64,000 bases of DNA from Micrococcus sp. 2A (GTDB lineage: Bacteria > Actinomycetota > Actinomycetes > Actinomycetales > Micrococcaceae), in NCBI RefSeq assembly GCF_039519235.1, contig NZ_CP154351.1:744001-808000 (forward strand), read 5' to 3'. Every line of letters begins with the position of its first letter. The stretch's first letter is position 1. Under the pieces are notes generated by a model. That model was not told the DNA's origin and searched no databases. It was given only the letters and a program-made list of their open reading frames with translations. Positions 51,819 through 62,233 of this stretch are shown here, piece by piece. Made by a program: the position numbers and the translations under genes.

Positions 51819-53981
51819 ATGACCCAGACCCCCGCCGAGGGCCCCGCCCTCTTCGACACCGTCCTCGTGGCCAACCGCGGCGAGATCGCCGTGCGCGTGA
51901 TCCGCACCCTGCGCCGCCTCGGCATCCGCTCCGTGGCGGTGTTCTCCGACGCCGACGCCGGCGCCCGCCACGTGCGCGAGGCGGACCTCGCCGTCCGCCT
52001 CGGCCCGGCCCCCGCCCGCGAGTCCTACCTGGACGTGGACGCGGTGGTGGCGGCCGCCGTCCGGACCGGGGCGCAGGCCGTGCACCCCGGCTACGGGTTC
52101 CTCTCCGAGAACGCGGACTTCGCCCGGGCGCTCGAGGCGGCCGGCGTCGTCTTCGTGGGCCCGCCCGTGGCGTCGCTGGACGCGATGGCGGACAAGATCC
52201 GCGCCAAGGAGAACGTCTCGGCGCGGGACGTGCCGGTGGTGCCGGGCATCGCCGACCCCACGCTCACCGACGATCAGATCGTGGCCGAGGCGCAGCGCGT
52301 CGGCTTCCCGCTGCTGATCAAGCCCTCCGCGGGCGGCGGCGGCAAGGGGATGGTGGCCGTGCACGCCGCGGACGAGCTGCCGGCCGCGCTGGCCTCCGCC
52401 CGCCGCACCGCGCGCTCCGCGTTCGGGAACGACACCCTCCTGCTCGAGCGGCTCATCACCGCCCCGCGGCACATCGAGGTGCAGGTCTTCGCGGACACCC
52501 ACGGGCGCACCGTGCACCTGGGGGAGCGGGAGTGCTCCCTGCAGCGCCGCCACCAGAAGGTGATCGAGGAGGCGCCCGCGCCCCTGCTCACCGGCCTGGC
52601 GCACGGCGCCGAGCTGCGCGCCCGTCTCGGCAGGGCCGCCGTGGACGCCGCGGAGTCCGTGGGCTACGTGGGGGCCGGCACCGTGGAGTTCCTCGTCTCG
52701 GACGAGGACCCGGACGAGTTCTTCTTCATGGAGATGAACACCCGTCTGCAGGTGGAGCACCCCGTGTCCGAGGAGGTCGTGCGGGTGCGCGGCGAGCGCG
52801 TGGACTTCGTGGAGCTGCAGCTGTGGATCGCCGCCGGACAGGACCTGGGCTTCGGCCAGGAGGACGTCACCCTGGAGGGGGCGGCCGCCGAGGCCCGCGT
52901 CTACGCCGAGGACCCCGCGCACGGGTTCCTCCCCGCCGCCGGGCCCGTGCTGCTGTGGGAGCCGCCGCGGGGGGAGGGGGTCCGCGTGGACACCCTGCTC
53001 TTCCCGCCGGACTCCGAGGACGACGCCCCCGGCCGGTCCGAGGGCCCGGACCAGCCCGAGGTCACCGGTCACTACGACCCCATGGTCGCCAAGGTGATCG
53101 CCTCCGGCGCGGACCGCCCCCAGGCACTGGACCGCCTCGAGGCGGCGCTCGCGGAGTCGGTGCTGTTCGGGGTCACGAGCAACCTGGCGTGGCTGCGGGA
53201 CCTCGTGGCGCGCGACGACGTCCGGGCCGGCCGCCTGAGGACCTCCCTGATCGACGAGGCACCGGCATGGGAGGCCCCCGCCCCCCGCGCGGAGGTCTGG
53301 GACGCGGCCGGCGCCGCCTTCGCCCCGGAGGCCCTCACCTCCGCGCTGACGGTCCAGGGGATCGACGAGGCGACCCTGGCCGCGTCCGGTCTGCGGGTGC
53401 AGCCGGCCGGCGCCTGGCACCGCCAGGACGCCTGGCGCGCCGCGGGCGCCCCCGCCCCCGCGCTGCCTCTGCGCTGGGAGGACCTCTCCGTGCTGTGGCG
53501 CGGGCCCGGGCCGGTGGCCCCGGAGGACGGGCCGTCCGCGCAGGACGGGGCGGAGTCCGGGCACGCGGGCGGTCGATCTCTGCGCCACCCCGCGGACCCG
53601 GACGCCGCGTGGGTCCACTCCGGCGGGCACACCTGGCGAATCGAGCGGCTGGGCCGCGCCGAGCGCGTGGCGGCGTCGCGCGCCGCGGCCGCCGCGCGTC
53701 GTGCCCCCGCCGGCGGCGGTTCCCCGGAGGCCCGGGCTCCCATGCCGGGCACCGTCGTCGCGGTGTCCGTGTCCACCGGCGAGCACGTCGAGGCCGGCGC
53801 CGAGCTGGCCGTCCTCGAGGCCATGAAGATGGAGCACCCCGTCACCGCGGGCGTCGCCGGCGTCGTCACCGTCCACGTCCGTCCCGGCGAGTCCGTGCCC
53901 GCGCGCGGGCTGGTTGCCACCGTCACCCCTCACACCCCCGGCACCGCCGATGTGCCCACCACCTCTGGAGAGTCCGCATGA
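51819..53981 (+). CDS. accA1: acyl-CoA carboxylase alpha subunit (biotin carboxylase plus carrier)
   Basis: 720 residues. Biotin carboxylase: LVANRGEIAVRVIRTLRRLG, the ATP-grasp GGGGKGM loop and EMNTRLQVEHPVSEEV. A BT-type linker is followed by a C-terminal biotin carrier domain with EAMKMEHPV, biotinylated K near 671. An Ala/Pro-rich inserted region (about 400-430 and 560-590) is longer than in typical MccA. ATG nine bases after the accD1 stop; its own stop overlaps the next gene. Confidence 0.93.
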   Translation: MTQTPAEGPALFDTVLVANRGEIAVRVIRTLRRLGIRSVAVFSDADAGARHVREADLAVRLGPAPARESYLDVDAVVAAAVRTGAQAVHPGYGFLSENADFARALEAAGVVFVGPPVASLDAMADKIRAKENVSARDVPVVPGIADPTLTDDQIVAEAQRVGFPLLIKPSAGGGGKGMVAVHAADELPAALASARRTARSAFGNDTLLLERLITAPRHIEVQVFADTHGRTVHLGERECSLQRRHQKVIEEAPAPLLTGLAHGAELRARLGRAAVDAAESVGYVGAGTVEFLVSDEDPDEFFFMEMNTRLQVEHPVSEEVVRVRGERVDFVELQLWIAAGQDLGFGQEDVTLEGAAAEARVYAEDPAHGFLPAAGPVLLWEPPRGEGVRVDTLLFPPDSEDDAPGRSEGPDQPEVTGHYDPMVAKVIASGADRPQALDRLEAALAESVLFGVTSNLAWLRDLVARDDVRAGRLRTSLIDEAPAWEAPAPRAEVWDAAGAAFAPEALTSALTVQGIDEATLAASGLRVQPAGAWHRQDAWRAAGAPAPALPLRWEDLSVLWRGPGPVAPEDGPSAQDGAESGHAGGRSLRHPADPDAAWVHSGGHTWRIERLGRAERVAASRAAAAARRAPAGGGSPEARAPMPGTVVAVSVSTGEHVEAGAELAVLEAMKMEHPVTAGVAGVVTVHVRPGESVPARGLVATVTPHTPGTADVPTTSGESA

Positions 53982-55165
53982 GCACCAAGCACCGCACCCT
54001 GCCCGCCCTCGAGGAGGACTACCAGGTCCTCTCCGACACCGTCCGTGAGTTCGCGGACGAGGTCGTGGCCCCCGTCTCCGCCGAGCTCGACGCCCGGCAC
54101 GAGTTCCCGTACGAGATCGTGAAGCAGATGGGCGAGATGGGCTTGTTCGGCCTGCCCTTCCCCGAGGAGTTCGGCGGCATGGGCGGCGACTACTTCGCCC
54201 TCGCCCTCGCGCTCGAGCAGCTCGGCCGCGTCAACCAGTCGGTGGCCATCACCCTCGAGGCGGGCGTCTCCCTCGGCGCGATGCCGCTGCTGAAGTTCGG
54301 CACCCAGGAGCAGAAGGAGCGCTGGCTGCCCAGCCTCGTGGCGGGCGAGAACCTGGCCGGCTTCGGCCTCACCGAGCCCGGCGCGGGCTCCGACGCCGGC
54401 GGCACCCAGACCACGGCGGTGCTCGAGGACGGCACGTGGCGCATCAACGGCGCCAAGGAGTTCATCACCAACTCCGGCACGGACATCACGAGCCTCGTCA
54501 CCGTCACCGCGGTGACCGGCACGGTGGAGGGCAAGACCGGCCCCGACGGCCGCCCCGCGAAGGAGATCTCCACGATCCTCGTGCCCGCCGGCACCGAGGG
54601 CTTCACCGTGGCCAAGCCGTACGACAAGGTCGGCTGGAACTCCTCCGACACCCACGCCCTGCACTTCACCGACGTGCGCGTCCCCGAGGAGAACCTGCTC
54701 GGCACCCGCGGCCGCGGCTTCGCGAACTTCCTCGAGATCCTCGACGAGGGCCGCATCGCCATCGCCGCGCTCGCCACGGGTGTGGCCCAGGGCTGCGTCG
54801 ACGAGTCGGTCGCCTACGCGAAGCAGCGCACCTCGTTCGGCCAGAGGATCGGCACGTTCCAGGCCGTCTCCTTCAAGATCGCCCGCATGCAGGCCCGCGC
54901 CCACGCCGCGCGCCTGGCCTACTACGAGGCGGCGCAGAAGATGCTGGCCGGCAAGCCGTTCAAGACCGAGGCCGCCATGGCGAAGATGATCGCCGGCGAG
55001 GCGGCCATGGACAACGCCCGCGACGCCACCCAGGTGTTCGGCGGCTACGGCTTCATGAACGAGACCCTCGTGGCCCGCCACTACCGCGACTCCAAGATCC
55101 TCGAGGTCGGCGAGGGCACCACCGAGGTGCAGCTCATGCTGATCGCGCGCGACCTGGGGCTGTGA
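53978..55165 (+). CDS. acyl-CoA dehydrogenase (isovaleryl/short branched-chain, FadE19-like)
   Basis: 395 residues, FAD enzyme with [15 protein letters not shown], the substrate loop [11 protein letters not shown] and [11 protein letters not shown]. The catalytic base position near the end reads [10 protein letters not shown], with the usual Glu before G-T; human isovaleryl-CoA dehydrogenase has a non-acidic residue there and uses another Glu. So it is built like short/branched-chain dehydrogenases. In the cluster it would oxidise isovaleryl-CoA to 3-methylcrotonyl-CoA. ATGA overlap with the preceding gene. Confidence 0.88.
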   Translation: MSTKHRTLPALEEDYQVLSDTVREFADEVVAPVSAELDARHEFPYEIVKQMGEMGLFGLPFPEEFGGMGGDYFALALALEQLGRVNQSVAITLEAGVSLGAMPLLKFGTQEQKERWLPSLVAGENLAGFGLTEPGAGSDAGGTQTTAVLEDGTWRINGAKEFITNSGTDITSLVTVTAVTGTVEGKTGPDGRPAKEISTILVPAGTEGFTVAKPYDKVGWNSSDTHALHFTDVRVPEENLLGTRGRGFANFLEILDEGRIAIAALATGVAQGCVDESVAYAKQRTSFGQRIGTFQAVSFKIARMQARAHAARLAYYEAAQKMLAGKPFKTEAAMAKMIAGEAAMDNARDATQVFGGYGFMNETLVARHYRDSKILEVGEGTTEVQLMLIARDLGL

Positions 55166-55719
55166 CGGTGGCGGAGACCCCCGAGCCGGGCGCGGAGAAC
55201 ACAGGGCCCGAGGTCATCGAGCAGCGCGGGCGCTACGCGGACGAGCTCGCGGTGGGCCAGGTGTACCTGCACCGGCCCGGCCGCACGCTCACGGAGGCGG
55301 ACAACGTCCTCTTCACCACGCTGACGATGAACCCGCAGGCGCTGCACCTGGACCACGCATACGCGGCCGCGCAGCCCTTCGGGAAGCCGCTCGTGAACTC
55401 CATGCTCACGCTGTCCACGCTTGTGGGCCTCGCCGTCGGGCAGACGACGCAGGGCACGCTCGTGGCGCAGCTCGGGCTGGGGGAGATCGCCTTCCCGCAC
55501 CCCGTGTTCCACGGGGACACCCTCTACGGGCGCTCGGAGGTCACCGCGGTCCGGGAGTCCTCCTCGCGACCGGGCCAGCGCATCGTCACCTTCCAGATGA
55601 CGGGGGAGAACCAGCACGGCGACGTCGTCGTGCGGGCCCAGCGCACCTGCCTCATGTGGACGGCGTCGGCCCACGCCGAGGCGAAGGCGAAGCAGGGCTC
55701 CATGGAGACCCGGGCATGA
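55162..55719 (+). CDS. MaoC-like (hot-dog) hydratase
   Basis: 185 residues. The hot-dog motif reads [26 protein letters not shown], with N-P-x3-H typical of MaoC-type hydratases. GTG start overlaps the dehydrogenase stop (GTGA). In the matching mycobacterial cluster the MaoC protein handles a 3-methylglutaconyl/HMG-CoA step in place of a crotonase-fold hydratase; this function is inferred from position. Confidence 0.85.
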   Translation: MTVAETPEPGAENTGPEVIEQRGRYADELAVGQVYLHRPGRTLTEADNVLFTTLTMNPQALHLDHAYAAAQPFGKPLVNSMLTLSTLVGLAVGQTTQGTLVAQLGLGEIAFPHPVFHGDTLYGRSEVTAVRESSSRPGQRIVTFQMTGENQHGDVVVRAQRTCLMWTASAHAEAKAKQGSMETRA

Positions 55720-56600
55720 GCGCCCCCACGGCGGCCGGGCCCCTGGCCCTCGGCCCGGCCGTGATGTTCACGCCGGCGGACCGACCCGAGCGCTTCGCCA
55801 AGGCCCTCGACCGCGCCGACGCGGTGATCCTCGACCTCGAGGACGCCGTCACGCCGGCCTCCCGCCCGGCCGCCCGCGACGCCGTGCGAGCTGCCTGGGA
55901 AGGCCGGGCAACGGGCGGCACGGACGGCGGACCGCTCGCCGCGGACCGCGTCGTCGTGCGCGTGAACCCGGCGGGCACGCCGGACCACGCCGCGGACCTG
56001 GCGATGCTCGCGGAGACCGGGTGGCGCACGCTCATGCTCGCCAAGGCGGAGTCCGCCGCGCAGGTGGACGGCCTCGTGGCGGCGCTGGGGGAGGACGTGC
56101 GCGTCGTGGCCCTGTGCGAGACCGCGGCGGGCATCCTCGCCGCGCCCGCCCTCGCGGCGCACCCCCACGTGGGCGCGCTGATGTGGGGCGCGGAGGACCT
56201 CGTGGCGTCCATGGGCGGCACGTCCTCGCGCACGGCCGACGGCGCCTACCGCCCCGTCGTCCGGCACGCACGAGCGACCGTGCTGCTCGCCGCCGCCGCG
56301 CACGGCACGGCGGCGTGGGACGCGGTGTTCCTCGACCTGCAGGATCACGCGGGCCTCGCCGCGGAGGCCGAGGACGCCGTCGCGCTCGGGTGCGCGGCCA
56401 CCGTGTGCCTCCACCCGGCGCAGGCCCCCGTGGTGCGTGAGGCCTACGCCCCGAGCGAGGAGGCGGTGGCCCGGGCCCGACGCGTGCTCGCGGCGGCCGA
56501 GGGGGCGCACGGCGCCTTCGGGCTGGACGGCACCATGGTGGACGAGGTGGTGCTCGCCCAGGCCCGGCTGACCCTCGGGCGGGTGCCGGCGGGGGACTGA
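55716..56600 (+). CDS. CitE-like beta-hydroxyacyl-CoA lyase (HpcH/HpaI family)
   Basis: 294 residues, TIM-barrel lyase: [28 protein letters not shown] with the metal-binding acidic residues, [35 protein letters not shown] and [12 protein letters not shown]. No citrate lyase alpha or gamma genes are near, so it is not a citrate lyase subunit. The mycobacterial homologue in the same cluster (Rv2498c) cleaves HMG-CoA and citramalyl-CoA; the same is likely here. Last gene of the overlapping operon. Confidence 0.88.
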   Translation: MSAPTAAGPLALGPAVMFTPADRPERFAKALDRADAVILDLEDAVTPASRPAARDAVRAAWEGRATGGTDGGPLAADRVVVRVNPAGTPDHAADLAMLAETGWRTLMLAKAESAAQVDGLVAALGEDVRVVALCETAAGILAAPALAAHPHVGALMWGAEDLVASMGGTSSRTADGAYRPVVRHARATVLLAAAAHGTAAWDAVFLDLQDHAGLAAEAEDAVALGCAATVCLHPAQAPVVREAYAPSEEAVARARRVLAAAEGAHGAFGLDGTMVDEVVLAQARLTLGRVPAGD

Positions 56601-56604
56601 ACGG

Positions 56605-56646
56605 CTGTATACAGGAAGGGCGCCGCGGGAGGCATTCCGCGGCGCC
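56605..56646. terminator. operon-end hairpin preceded by a CTGTATACAG palindrome
   Basis: GGCGCCGCGG and its complement (56619-56628, 56637-56646) form a 10-bp stem right after citE; it can serve the convergent acetyltransferase gene too. CTGTATACAG at 56605-56614, 5 bp after the stop, is a separate perfect palindrome. Confidence 0.7.
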
Positions 56647-56664
56647 GTCGCGTTCCAGCCGGCC

Positions 56665-57135
56665 TCAGTCCGCGCCGAGCTCCATGACGAGCTCGGTGAT
56701 GACGGCGGCGCGGGCATTGGAGAAGACCTTCTCCTCGCCCACCACCTCGAACCCCCGGCGGGAGAGGACCTTGACGGTGCCCGCGTTGTCCTCGGCCACG
56801 TGGGCCCGCACGGGGCGGTGCGGGTACCCGCGCAGGAACTCGTCCACGGCCGAGGTGGTCAGCCCGAGGCCCCAGAACTCCTGCGCCGTCCAGAAGGAGA
56901 GCTCGGCGGCGTCGTCCTGCTCGGAGCAGATCAGCGCGCCCACGGCGCGGCCCTCGTGCTCGATGGTGTGCACCTGGACGCGGGGGTCGCGCAGCAGGGT
57001 GCCCCAGTGATGGTCGAAGACCCCGCGGTCGGCAGGGCTGCGGGGGGCGATTCCGGACATCTGGTTCGCGTCCTCGTCCTGCTGGTGCACGAAGAACTCG
57101 TCCAGGTCCTCGGGGCGGACGTCACGAAGGGGCAC
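56665..57135 (-). CDS. GNAT-family acetyltransferase
   Basis: 156 residues from a GTG with GAGAGG upstream: VPLRDVRPEDLDEFFVHQQDEDAN... The acetyl-CoA binding region is degenerate (AQEFWGLGLTTSAVDEFL in place of Q/R-x-x-G-x-G/A), and AEDNAGTVKVLSRRGFEVVGEE is the usual C-terminal N-A-G-x-x-x-L-x-x-x-G-F motif. Near RimJ/ribosomal-type GNATs; the substrate is unknown. Confidence 0.85.
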   Translation of the reverse strand: MPLRDVRPEDLDEFFVHQQDEDANQMSGIAPRSPADRGVFDHHWGTLLRDPRVQVHTIEHEGRAVGALICSEQDDAAELSFWTAQEFWGLGLTTSAVDEFLRGYPHRPVRAHVAEDNAGTVKVLSRRGFEVVGEEKVFSNARAAVITELVMELGAD

Positions 57136-57252
57136 GGCGGTGGACCTCTCGGGTGAGCGGGCGGGCGGCGGCGGCCGCCCGCAGTCTTTCGGCAACGCTA
57201 TCACCGGGGGAGTGGCAGGGGCCGTCGTCACAATCGGTCACGCACTGGCGTA

Positions 57253-57296
57253 TGTATACAAAGTGGTTGACGCGCGGAGCATTCGCGGGAAAGGAT
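57253..57296 (+). promoter_or_regulatory. promoter region of the acetate permease genes
   Basis: TGTATACA (57253-57260) is a perfect palindrome of the kind bound by GntR-family regulators. TTGACG (57267-57272) with AAGGAT (57291-57296) at 18-bp spacing is a plausible promoter. The same 8-mer occurs at 56606-56613. Confidence 0.5.
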
Positions 57297-57362
57297 GTGA
57301 GCGCCATCACACACCGCTCCGCCCGCTCTGCGGCCGGACGCCCGCCCCCTGAGGGAGCACCC

Positions 57363-57740
57363 ATGTCACCCCACTCCGTCGCGCCACCGGCGCCGACCCC
57401 CGAGCAGTTCCGCGCGGCCCAGCAGTCCGAGGAGTTCACGGAGCTGCGCCGCACGTACCGCTCGTTCGCGTTCCCCATGACGGTCGCGTTCTTCGTCTGG
57501 TATCTGCTGTTCGTCATCCTGGGGGCGTTCTTCCCGCAGGTCATGGCCATCCGCCTCCACGACAACATCACGCTGGGCCTGGTCCTCGGCCTGCTGCAGT
57601 TCGTCACCACGTTCGCCATCACGGCGGCGTACGTCCGCTTCGCCAACCGCACCCTCGACCCGCGCTCCACGGCGCTGCGCGAGCGCCTCGAGCGCGAGGC
57701 GGGCTCCCACGCGGCCGACCCCACGGAGGAGATCCGATGA
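57363..57740 (+). CDS. DUF485 membrane protein, partner of ActP
   Basis: 125 residues with two membrane helices (about 38-60 and 67-92) and the signature ELRRTYRSFAFPMTVAFFVWYLLFVILGAFFP of the YjcH/DUF485 family, usually encoded directly before actP. Its stop overlaps actP (ATGA). It probably supports assembly or activity of the symporter. Confidence 0.88.
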   Translation: MSPHSVAPPAPTPEQFRAAQQSEEFTELRRTYRSFAFPMTVAFFVWYLLFVILGAFFPQVMAIRLHDNITLGLVLGLLQFVTTFAITAAYVRFANRTLDPRSTALRERLEREAGSHAADPTEEIR

Positions 57741-59353
57741 GCACCCTCGCCCCCCTCCTGGCCGCGGAGGCCGTCGGCAACCCGATGGTCAACATCGGCA
57801 TCTTCGCGGCGTTCGTCGTCGTCACCCTCGTCGTCGTGATCCGGGCCTCCAAGACCTCGGGCTCCTCGGCGGACTTCTACGCGGGAGGCCGAGGCTTCTC
57901 CGGCACCCAGAACGGCACCGCCATCGCGGGCGACTATCTCTCGGCGGCCTCGTTCCTCGGCATCGTCGGCGCGATCGCCCTCTACGGCTACGACGGCTTC
58001 CTGTACTCGATCGGCTTCCTCGTGGCGTGGCTCGTCGCCCTGCTCCTCGTGGCGGAGCTGCTGCGCAACACAGGCAAGTTCACGATGGCCGACGTGCTCT
58101 CGTTCCGCCTGCGCCAGAAGCCGGTGCGCATCGCCGCCGCCTTCGGCACCATGGCCGTCTGCCTCTTCTACCTCCTGGCCCAGATGGCCGGCGCGGGCGG
58201 CCTCGTCGCCCTGCTGCTCAACATCACGGACAGGGGCGGCCAGGCGCTCGTGATCGTGATCGTGGGCGTGCTCATGATCGCCTATGTCCTCATCGGCGGC
58301 ATGAAGGGCACCACCTACGTCCAGATCATCAAGGCGATCCTGCTCATCCTCGGCGCGGGCGTCATGACCGTGTGGGCGCTCGCCCTCTTCGGCTTCGACT
58401 TCAACGCGATGCTCGGCCGGGCCGTCGAGCTCAACCCCAAGGGTGAGGCCATCCTCGAGCCGGGCCTGCAGTACGGCAAGGACTTCACCACGCGCCTGGA
58501 CTTCGTCTCCCTGGGCCTCGCGCTCGTCCTCGGCACCGCCGGCCTGCCGCACGTCCTGATGCGCTTCTACACCGTGCCCACGGCCAAGGAGGCCCGCAAG
58601 TCGGTGGTGTGGGCGATCGTGCTCATCGGCGCCTTCTACCTCTTCACCCTGGTGCTGGGCTACGGCGCCGGTGCACTGATCGGCCCCGAGCGCATCCTCG
58701 CCGCCCCCGGCGGCGTGAACTCGGCGGCCCCGCTGCTGGCGTTCGAGCTCGGCGGGTCGATCCTGCTCGGGCTGATCTCGGCGGTCGCCTTCGCGACGAT
58801 CCTCGCGGTAGTCGCCGGCCTCGCCCTCACGGCGGCGGCGTCCTTCACGCACGACGTGTGGGGCCCCGTGATCGCGAAGAAGCCCCTGTCCTCGGAGGAT
58901 GAGGTGCGCATCGGCAAGATCACCGTGGTGGTCATCGGCATCCTCGCCATCCTCGGCGGCATCGGCGCCCAGGGCCAGAACGTCGCGTTCCTCGTGGCGC
59001 TCGCCTTCGCCGTGGCCGCCTCGGCGAACCTCCCGACCATCCTGTACTCCCTGTTCTGGAAGGGCTTCACCACGCGCGGCGCCCTCTGGTCCATGTACGG
59101 CGGCCTGCTCTCCGCGATCGTCCTGATCGTGTTCTCCCCGGTCATGTCCGGCAACCCGGCCGCCATGATCCCGAGCGCGGACTTCGTGCTCTTCCCGCTG
59201 AAGAACCCGGGCGTCGTCTCGATCCCGCTGGCCTTCTTCCTCGGCTGGCTCGGCTCCGTGACGTCTTCGCGCGCCGAGGACCCGGGCAAGCAGGCCGAGA
59301 TGGAGGTCCGCTCCCTCACCGGCATCGGCGCCGAGAAGGCCGTGAGCCACTGA
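57737..59353 (+). CDS. actP: acetate/monocarboxylate:cation symporter (SSS family)
   Basis: 538 residues, about 13 membrane helices, with SADFYAGGRGFSGTQNGTAIAGDYLSAASFLGIVG at the start, the typical ActP pattern, and TTYVQIIKAILLILG in the middle. It imports acetate and similar short acids with sodium or protons. Following the leucine operon, which yields acetyl-CoA and acetoacetate, it fits an organic-acid utilisation locus. Confidence 0.9.
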   Translation: MSTLAPLLAAEAVGNPMVNIGIFAAFVVVTLVVVIRASKTSGSSADFYAGGRGFSGTQNGTAIAGDYLSAASFLGIVGAIALYGYDGFLYSIGFLVAWLVALLLVAELLRNTGKFTMADVLSFRLRQKPVRIAAAFGTMAVCLFYLLAQMAGAGGLVALLLNITDRGGQALVIVIVGVLMIAYVLIGGMKGTTYVQIIKAILLILGAGVMTVWALALFGFDFNAMLGRAVELNPKGEAILEPGLQYGKDFTTRLDFVSLGLALVLGTAGLPHVLMRFYTVPTAKEARKSVVWAIVLIGAFYLFTLVLGYGAGALIGPERILAAPGGVNSAAPLLAFELGGSILLGLISAVAFATILAVVAGLALTAAASFTHDVWGPVIAKKPLSSEDEVRIGKITVVVIGILAILGGIGAQGQNVAFLVALAFAVAASANLPTILYSLFWKGFTTRGALWSMYGGLLSAIVLIVFSPVMSGNPAAMIPSADFVLFPLKNPGVVSIPLAFFLGWLGSVTSSRAEDPGKQAEMEVRSLTGIGAEKAVSH

Positions 59354-59377
59354 CGCCGCGGGCATCCGCCCACCCCT

Positions 59378-59423
59378 GACGACGGCGGGGCCGCACCTTC
59401 ACGGGTGCGGTCCCGCCGTCGTC
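59378..59423 (+). terminator. terminator after actP
   Basis: A 20-bp stem with one G-T pair: GACGACGGCGGGGCCGCACC pairs with 59404-59423 around TTCACG. It cleanly separates actP from dxr. Confidence 0.8.
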
Positions 59424-59488
59424 GTCCCCGGCATCCCGGCACTCCACCGTCCCGCCCTCCTCCCAGCCGCCGCTGGCATGATGGCCCG

Positions 59489-60781
59489 GTGACCCACGGA
59501 TCCCTCGCCGACTACACCCTCCCGGCCCCCGGCGTCCGCGCCGACGACCCCTCCGGCGGAGGCGACGGCGCCCCCCGCCGCGTCGCCCTCCTCGGCTCGA
59601 CCGGCTCGATCGGGACCCAGGGCCTGGACGTCATCGAGCAGGACCCCGAGCGGTTCCGGGCCGTCGCGCTCGCGGGCGGCTCCAACACCGCCCTCCTGGC
59701 CGAGCAGGCCGTGCGCCACGGCGTCGAGGCGGTGGGCTCCGCCACGGCGGGCGCGGAGGAGCTGCGCGCGGCGATCGCGGCGGCCGCCGCACGCCTCGGC
59801 CGCCCGGCTCCCGACGCCGAGCTCTTCACGGGCCCCGAGGCGGCCACCCGCATCGCGGCCTGGACCGGCGCGGACACCGTGCTCAACGGCATCACCGGCT
59901 CGATCGGCCTGCGCCCCACGCTCGCGGCCCTCGAGGCGGGCCACCGCCTCGCCCTGGCGAACAAGGAGTCGCTCATCGTGGGGGGCGCGCTCGTCAAGGC
60001 CGCCGCGGCGCCCGGCCAGCTCGTCCCCGTGGACTCCGAGCACTCCGCGCTGGCCCAGGCGCTCCGCGGCGGCACGGCGGACGAGGTCGCCCGCCTGGTC
60101 CTGACCGCCTCGGGCGGTCCGTTCCGGGGCTGCACCCGGGAGCAGCTGCGCGCGGTCACGCCCGCGCAGGCCCTCGCCCACCCCACGTGGGACATGGGCC
60201 GCGTGGTCACCACCAACTCCGCCTCGCTCGTGAACAAGGCCCTCGAGGTGATCGAGGCGCACCTGCTCTTCGACGTCGCCCTGGACCGCATCGACGTCGT
60301 GGTCCACCCGCAGTCCGTCGTGCACTCCATGGTGGAGTTCACGGACGGCTCCACCCTCGCCCAGGCCTCCCCGCCGGACATGCGCCTGCCGATCGCCCTC
60401 GGCCTCGGCTGGCCGCGCCGCGTGCCCGGCGCCGTGGGCGGATGCGACTGGACCCGCGCCGCGACCTGGACCTTCGAGCCCCTCGACGAGGAGGTGTTCC
60501 CCGCGGTGCGCCTCGCGAAGGAGGCCGCGGCCGCCTCGCCGACGCACATGGCCGTGTTCAACGCCGCCAACGAGGAGGCCGTCGACGCCTTCCATGAGGG
60601 GTGCCTCTCCTTCGACGGCATCCTGGAGACGGTCCGCGCCGTCCTCGGCGACTACGCCCCCGAGCGCGTCCTCGACGCCGCCGGCCACGGCCACGCGCCG
60701 GGAGACCTCAGCGTCGACGCCGTCCTGGCCGTCGAGGGCTGGGCCCGCGCCGCGGCCCGGGGCCGGTGGGCGCGGGCATGA
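59489..60781 (+). CDS. dxr: 1-deoxy-D-xylulose 5-phosphate reductoisomerase
   Basis: 430 residues from GTG; second step of the MEP isoprenoid pathway. NADPH motif [27 protein letters not shown], the metal/substrate motif [13 protein letters not shown], and the flexible loop with HPTWDMG. The N terminus has about 30 extra Gly/Asp-rich residues. A CATGAT box shortly before GTG may give a leaderless mRNA. The stop overlaps the rseP-like gene. Confidence 0.96.
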   Translation: MTHGSLADYTLPAPGVRADDPSGGGDGAPRRVALLGSTGSIGTQGLDVIEQDPERFRAVALAGGSNTALLAEQAVRHGVEAVGSATAGAEELRAAIAAAAARLGRPAPDAELFTGPEAATRIAAWTGADTVLNGITGSIGLRPTLAALEAGHRLALANKESLIVGGALVKAAAAPGQLVPVDSEHSALAQALRGGTADEVARLVLTASGGPFRGCTREQLRAVTPAQALAHPTWDMGRVVTTNSASLVNKALEVIEAHLLFDVALDRIDVVVHPQSVVHSMVEFTDGSTLAQASPPDMRLPIALGLGWPRRVPGAVGGCDWTRAATWTFEPLDEEVFPAVRLAKEAAAASPTHMAVFNAANEEAVDAFHEGCLSFDGILETVRAVLGDYAPERVLDAAGHGHAPGDLSVDAVLAVEGWARAAARGRWARA

Positions 60782-62136
60782 GCGCCGCCTGGTTCGTGCT
60801 CGGCGTCCTCGCCGTCGCCCTGGGCCTGGCCCTCTCGATCGCGCTGCACGAAGTGGGCCACCTCGTGCCCGCCAAGCTCTTCGGCGTCCGCGTGACGCGC
60901 TACATGATCGGCTTCGGCCCCACGGTCGCCTCGTGGCGGCGCGGGGAGACCGAGTACGGGATCAAGGCGCTCCCGCTCGGCGGCTACGTCTCCATGGTGG
61001 GCATGCTCCCACCGCCGCGCGCGGGGCAGGCGCCCCGCGCGTCCTCCACGGGGCTCTTCCGCCAGTTGGGGCGCCTGGCCGACGACGCACGGGCCCAGGC
61101 CGCCGAGGAGCTGCGGCCCGGGGACGAGGGACGCACCTTCATCTCGCTGCCGGTCTGGAAGCGGATCGTCATCATGCTCGGCGGCCCGGCCATGAACCTG
61201 TTGATCGCGCTCGCCCTGACCGCCCTGCTCGTCACCACGGTGGGCACCGCGCAGCCCAGCACGACGGCAGCGGAGGTCTTCCGCTGCGTCGTCCCCGCGC
61301 AGGAGCAGCAGGCGCGCGCCGCCGCGGGCGACACCGAGGAGTGCCGGCCCGGTGACCCCGTGGCGCCGGCCCACGAGGCAGGCATGCTGCCCGGAGACAC
61401 CGTCGTCGCCTTCGACGGCGTCCCCGTCGAGGACTGGGACGCGTTCGCCGCTGCCATCCGCGAGCGCGCCGGCCGGCCCACCGCGATCGCGTGGGAGCGG
61501 GACGGGCGGCGCATCGAGTCCACGATCACCCCGCGGCTGACGGAGCGGCCGGTGACGGACGCCGTCGGGCAGCCGGAGCGCGCCCCGGACGGCACCGCCC
61601 GCACCCAGCAGGTGGGCTTCATCGGCATGGGGGCGCAGACCGAGACCGTGACGGGGACGCCGCTGGACGCGGTGGGCCTGGTGGGCACGCAGATCCGCGG
61701 CGTCGCGGACGTGGTCCTCGTGCTGCCCCAGCGGCTGTGGGACACCGCCGTCGCGGTGCTCACCCCGGCCGAGCGCGATCCGAACGGCCCCATGTCCGTC
61801 GTCGGGGTCGGGCGGATCGCGGGGGAGGCGGCGGCGCTGGACGAGGTCTCGTTCGGGGACAAGGCCGCGATGGTGCTCTCGCTCGTGGCGGGGGTGAACG
61901 TCGCCCTGCTGGTGTTCAACCTGATCCCCCTGCTGCCGCTGGACGGCGGGCACGTGGCGGGCGCGCTCTACGAGGCGCTGCGCCGCGGCGGGGCCCGCCT
62001 GCGGGGGCGACCGGACCCCGGGCCGTTCGACCTCGCCGCGCTGATGCCCCTGACGTACGTGGTGGCCGGGGCCATGCTGGCCATGGGCCTGCTGCTGATC
62101 GTGGCGGACCTCGTGGAGCCCGTGCGGCTCTTCTGA
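60778..62136 (+). CDS. rseP: site-2 intramembrane metalloprotease (RseP/Rip1-like)
   Basis: 452 residues. H24-E-V-G-H28 in the first helix and PLDGGHV near residue 391 form the intramembrane zinc site; one PDZ domain lies between ([20 protein letters not shown]). It has the dxr-rseP-ispG gene order usual in actinobacteria, where Rip1 cleaves anti-sigma factors and other membrane proteins. An extra Ala/Gln-rich loop occurs at about 190-220. Confidence 0.94.
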   Translation: MSAAWFVLGVLAVALGLALSIALHEVGHLVPAKLFGVRVTRYMIGFGPTVASWRRGETEYGIKALPLGGYVSMVGMLPPPRAGQAPRASSTGLFRQLGRLADDARAQAAEELRPGDEGRTFISLPVWKRIVIMLGGPAMNLLIALALTALLVTTVGTAQPSTTAAEVFRCVVPAQEQQARAAAGDTEECRPGDPVAPAHEAGMLPGDTVVAFDGVPVEDWDAFAAAIRERAGRPTAIAWERDGRRIESTITPRLTERPVTDAVGQPERAPDGTARTQQVGFIGMGAQTETVTGTPLDAVGLVGTQIRGVADVVLVLPQRLWDTAVAVLTPAERDPNGPMSVVGVGRIAGEAAALDEVSFGDKAAMVLSLVAGVNVALLVFNLIPLLPLDGGHVAGALYEALRRGGARLRGRPDPGPFDLAALMPLTYVVAGAMLAMGLLLIVADLVEPVRLF

Positions 62137-62233
62137 CGGGCGGACGGCCCGGAAGGTCACAGTCCGGGCACGAAGCCGCGGCGCCGCCCGGCCCGCCCGG
62201 CCCGCCCGGAGGGCGTCCCCTAGGATCGTTGCT

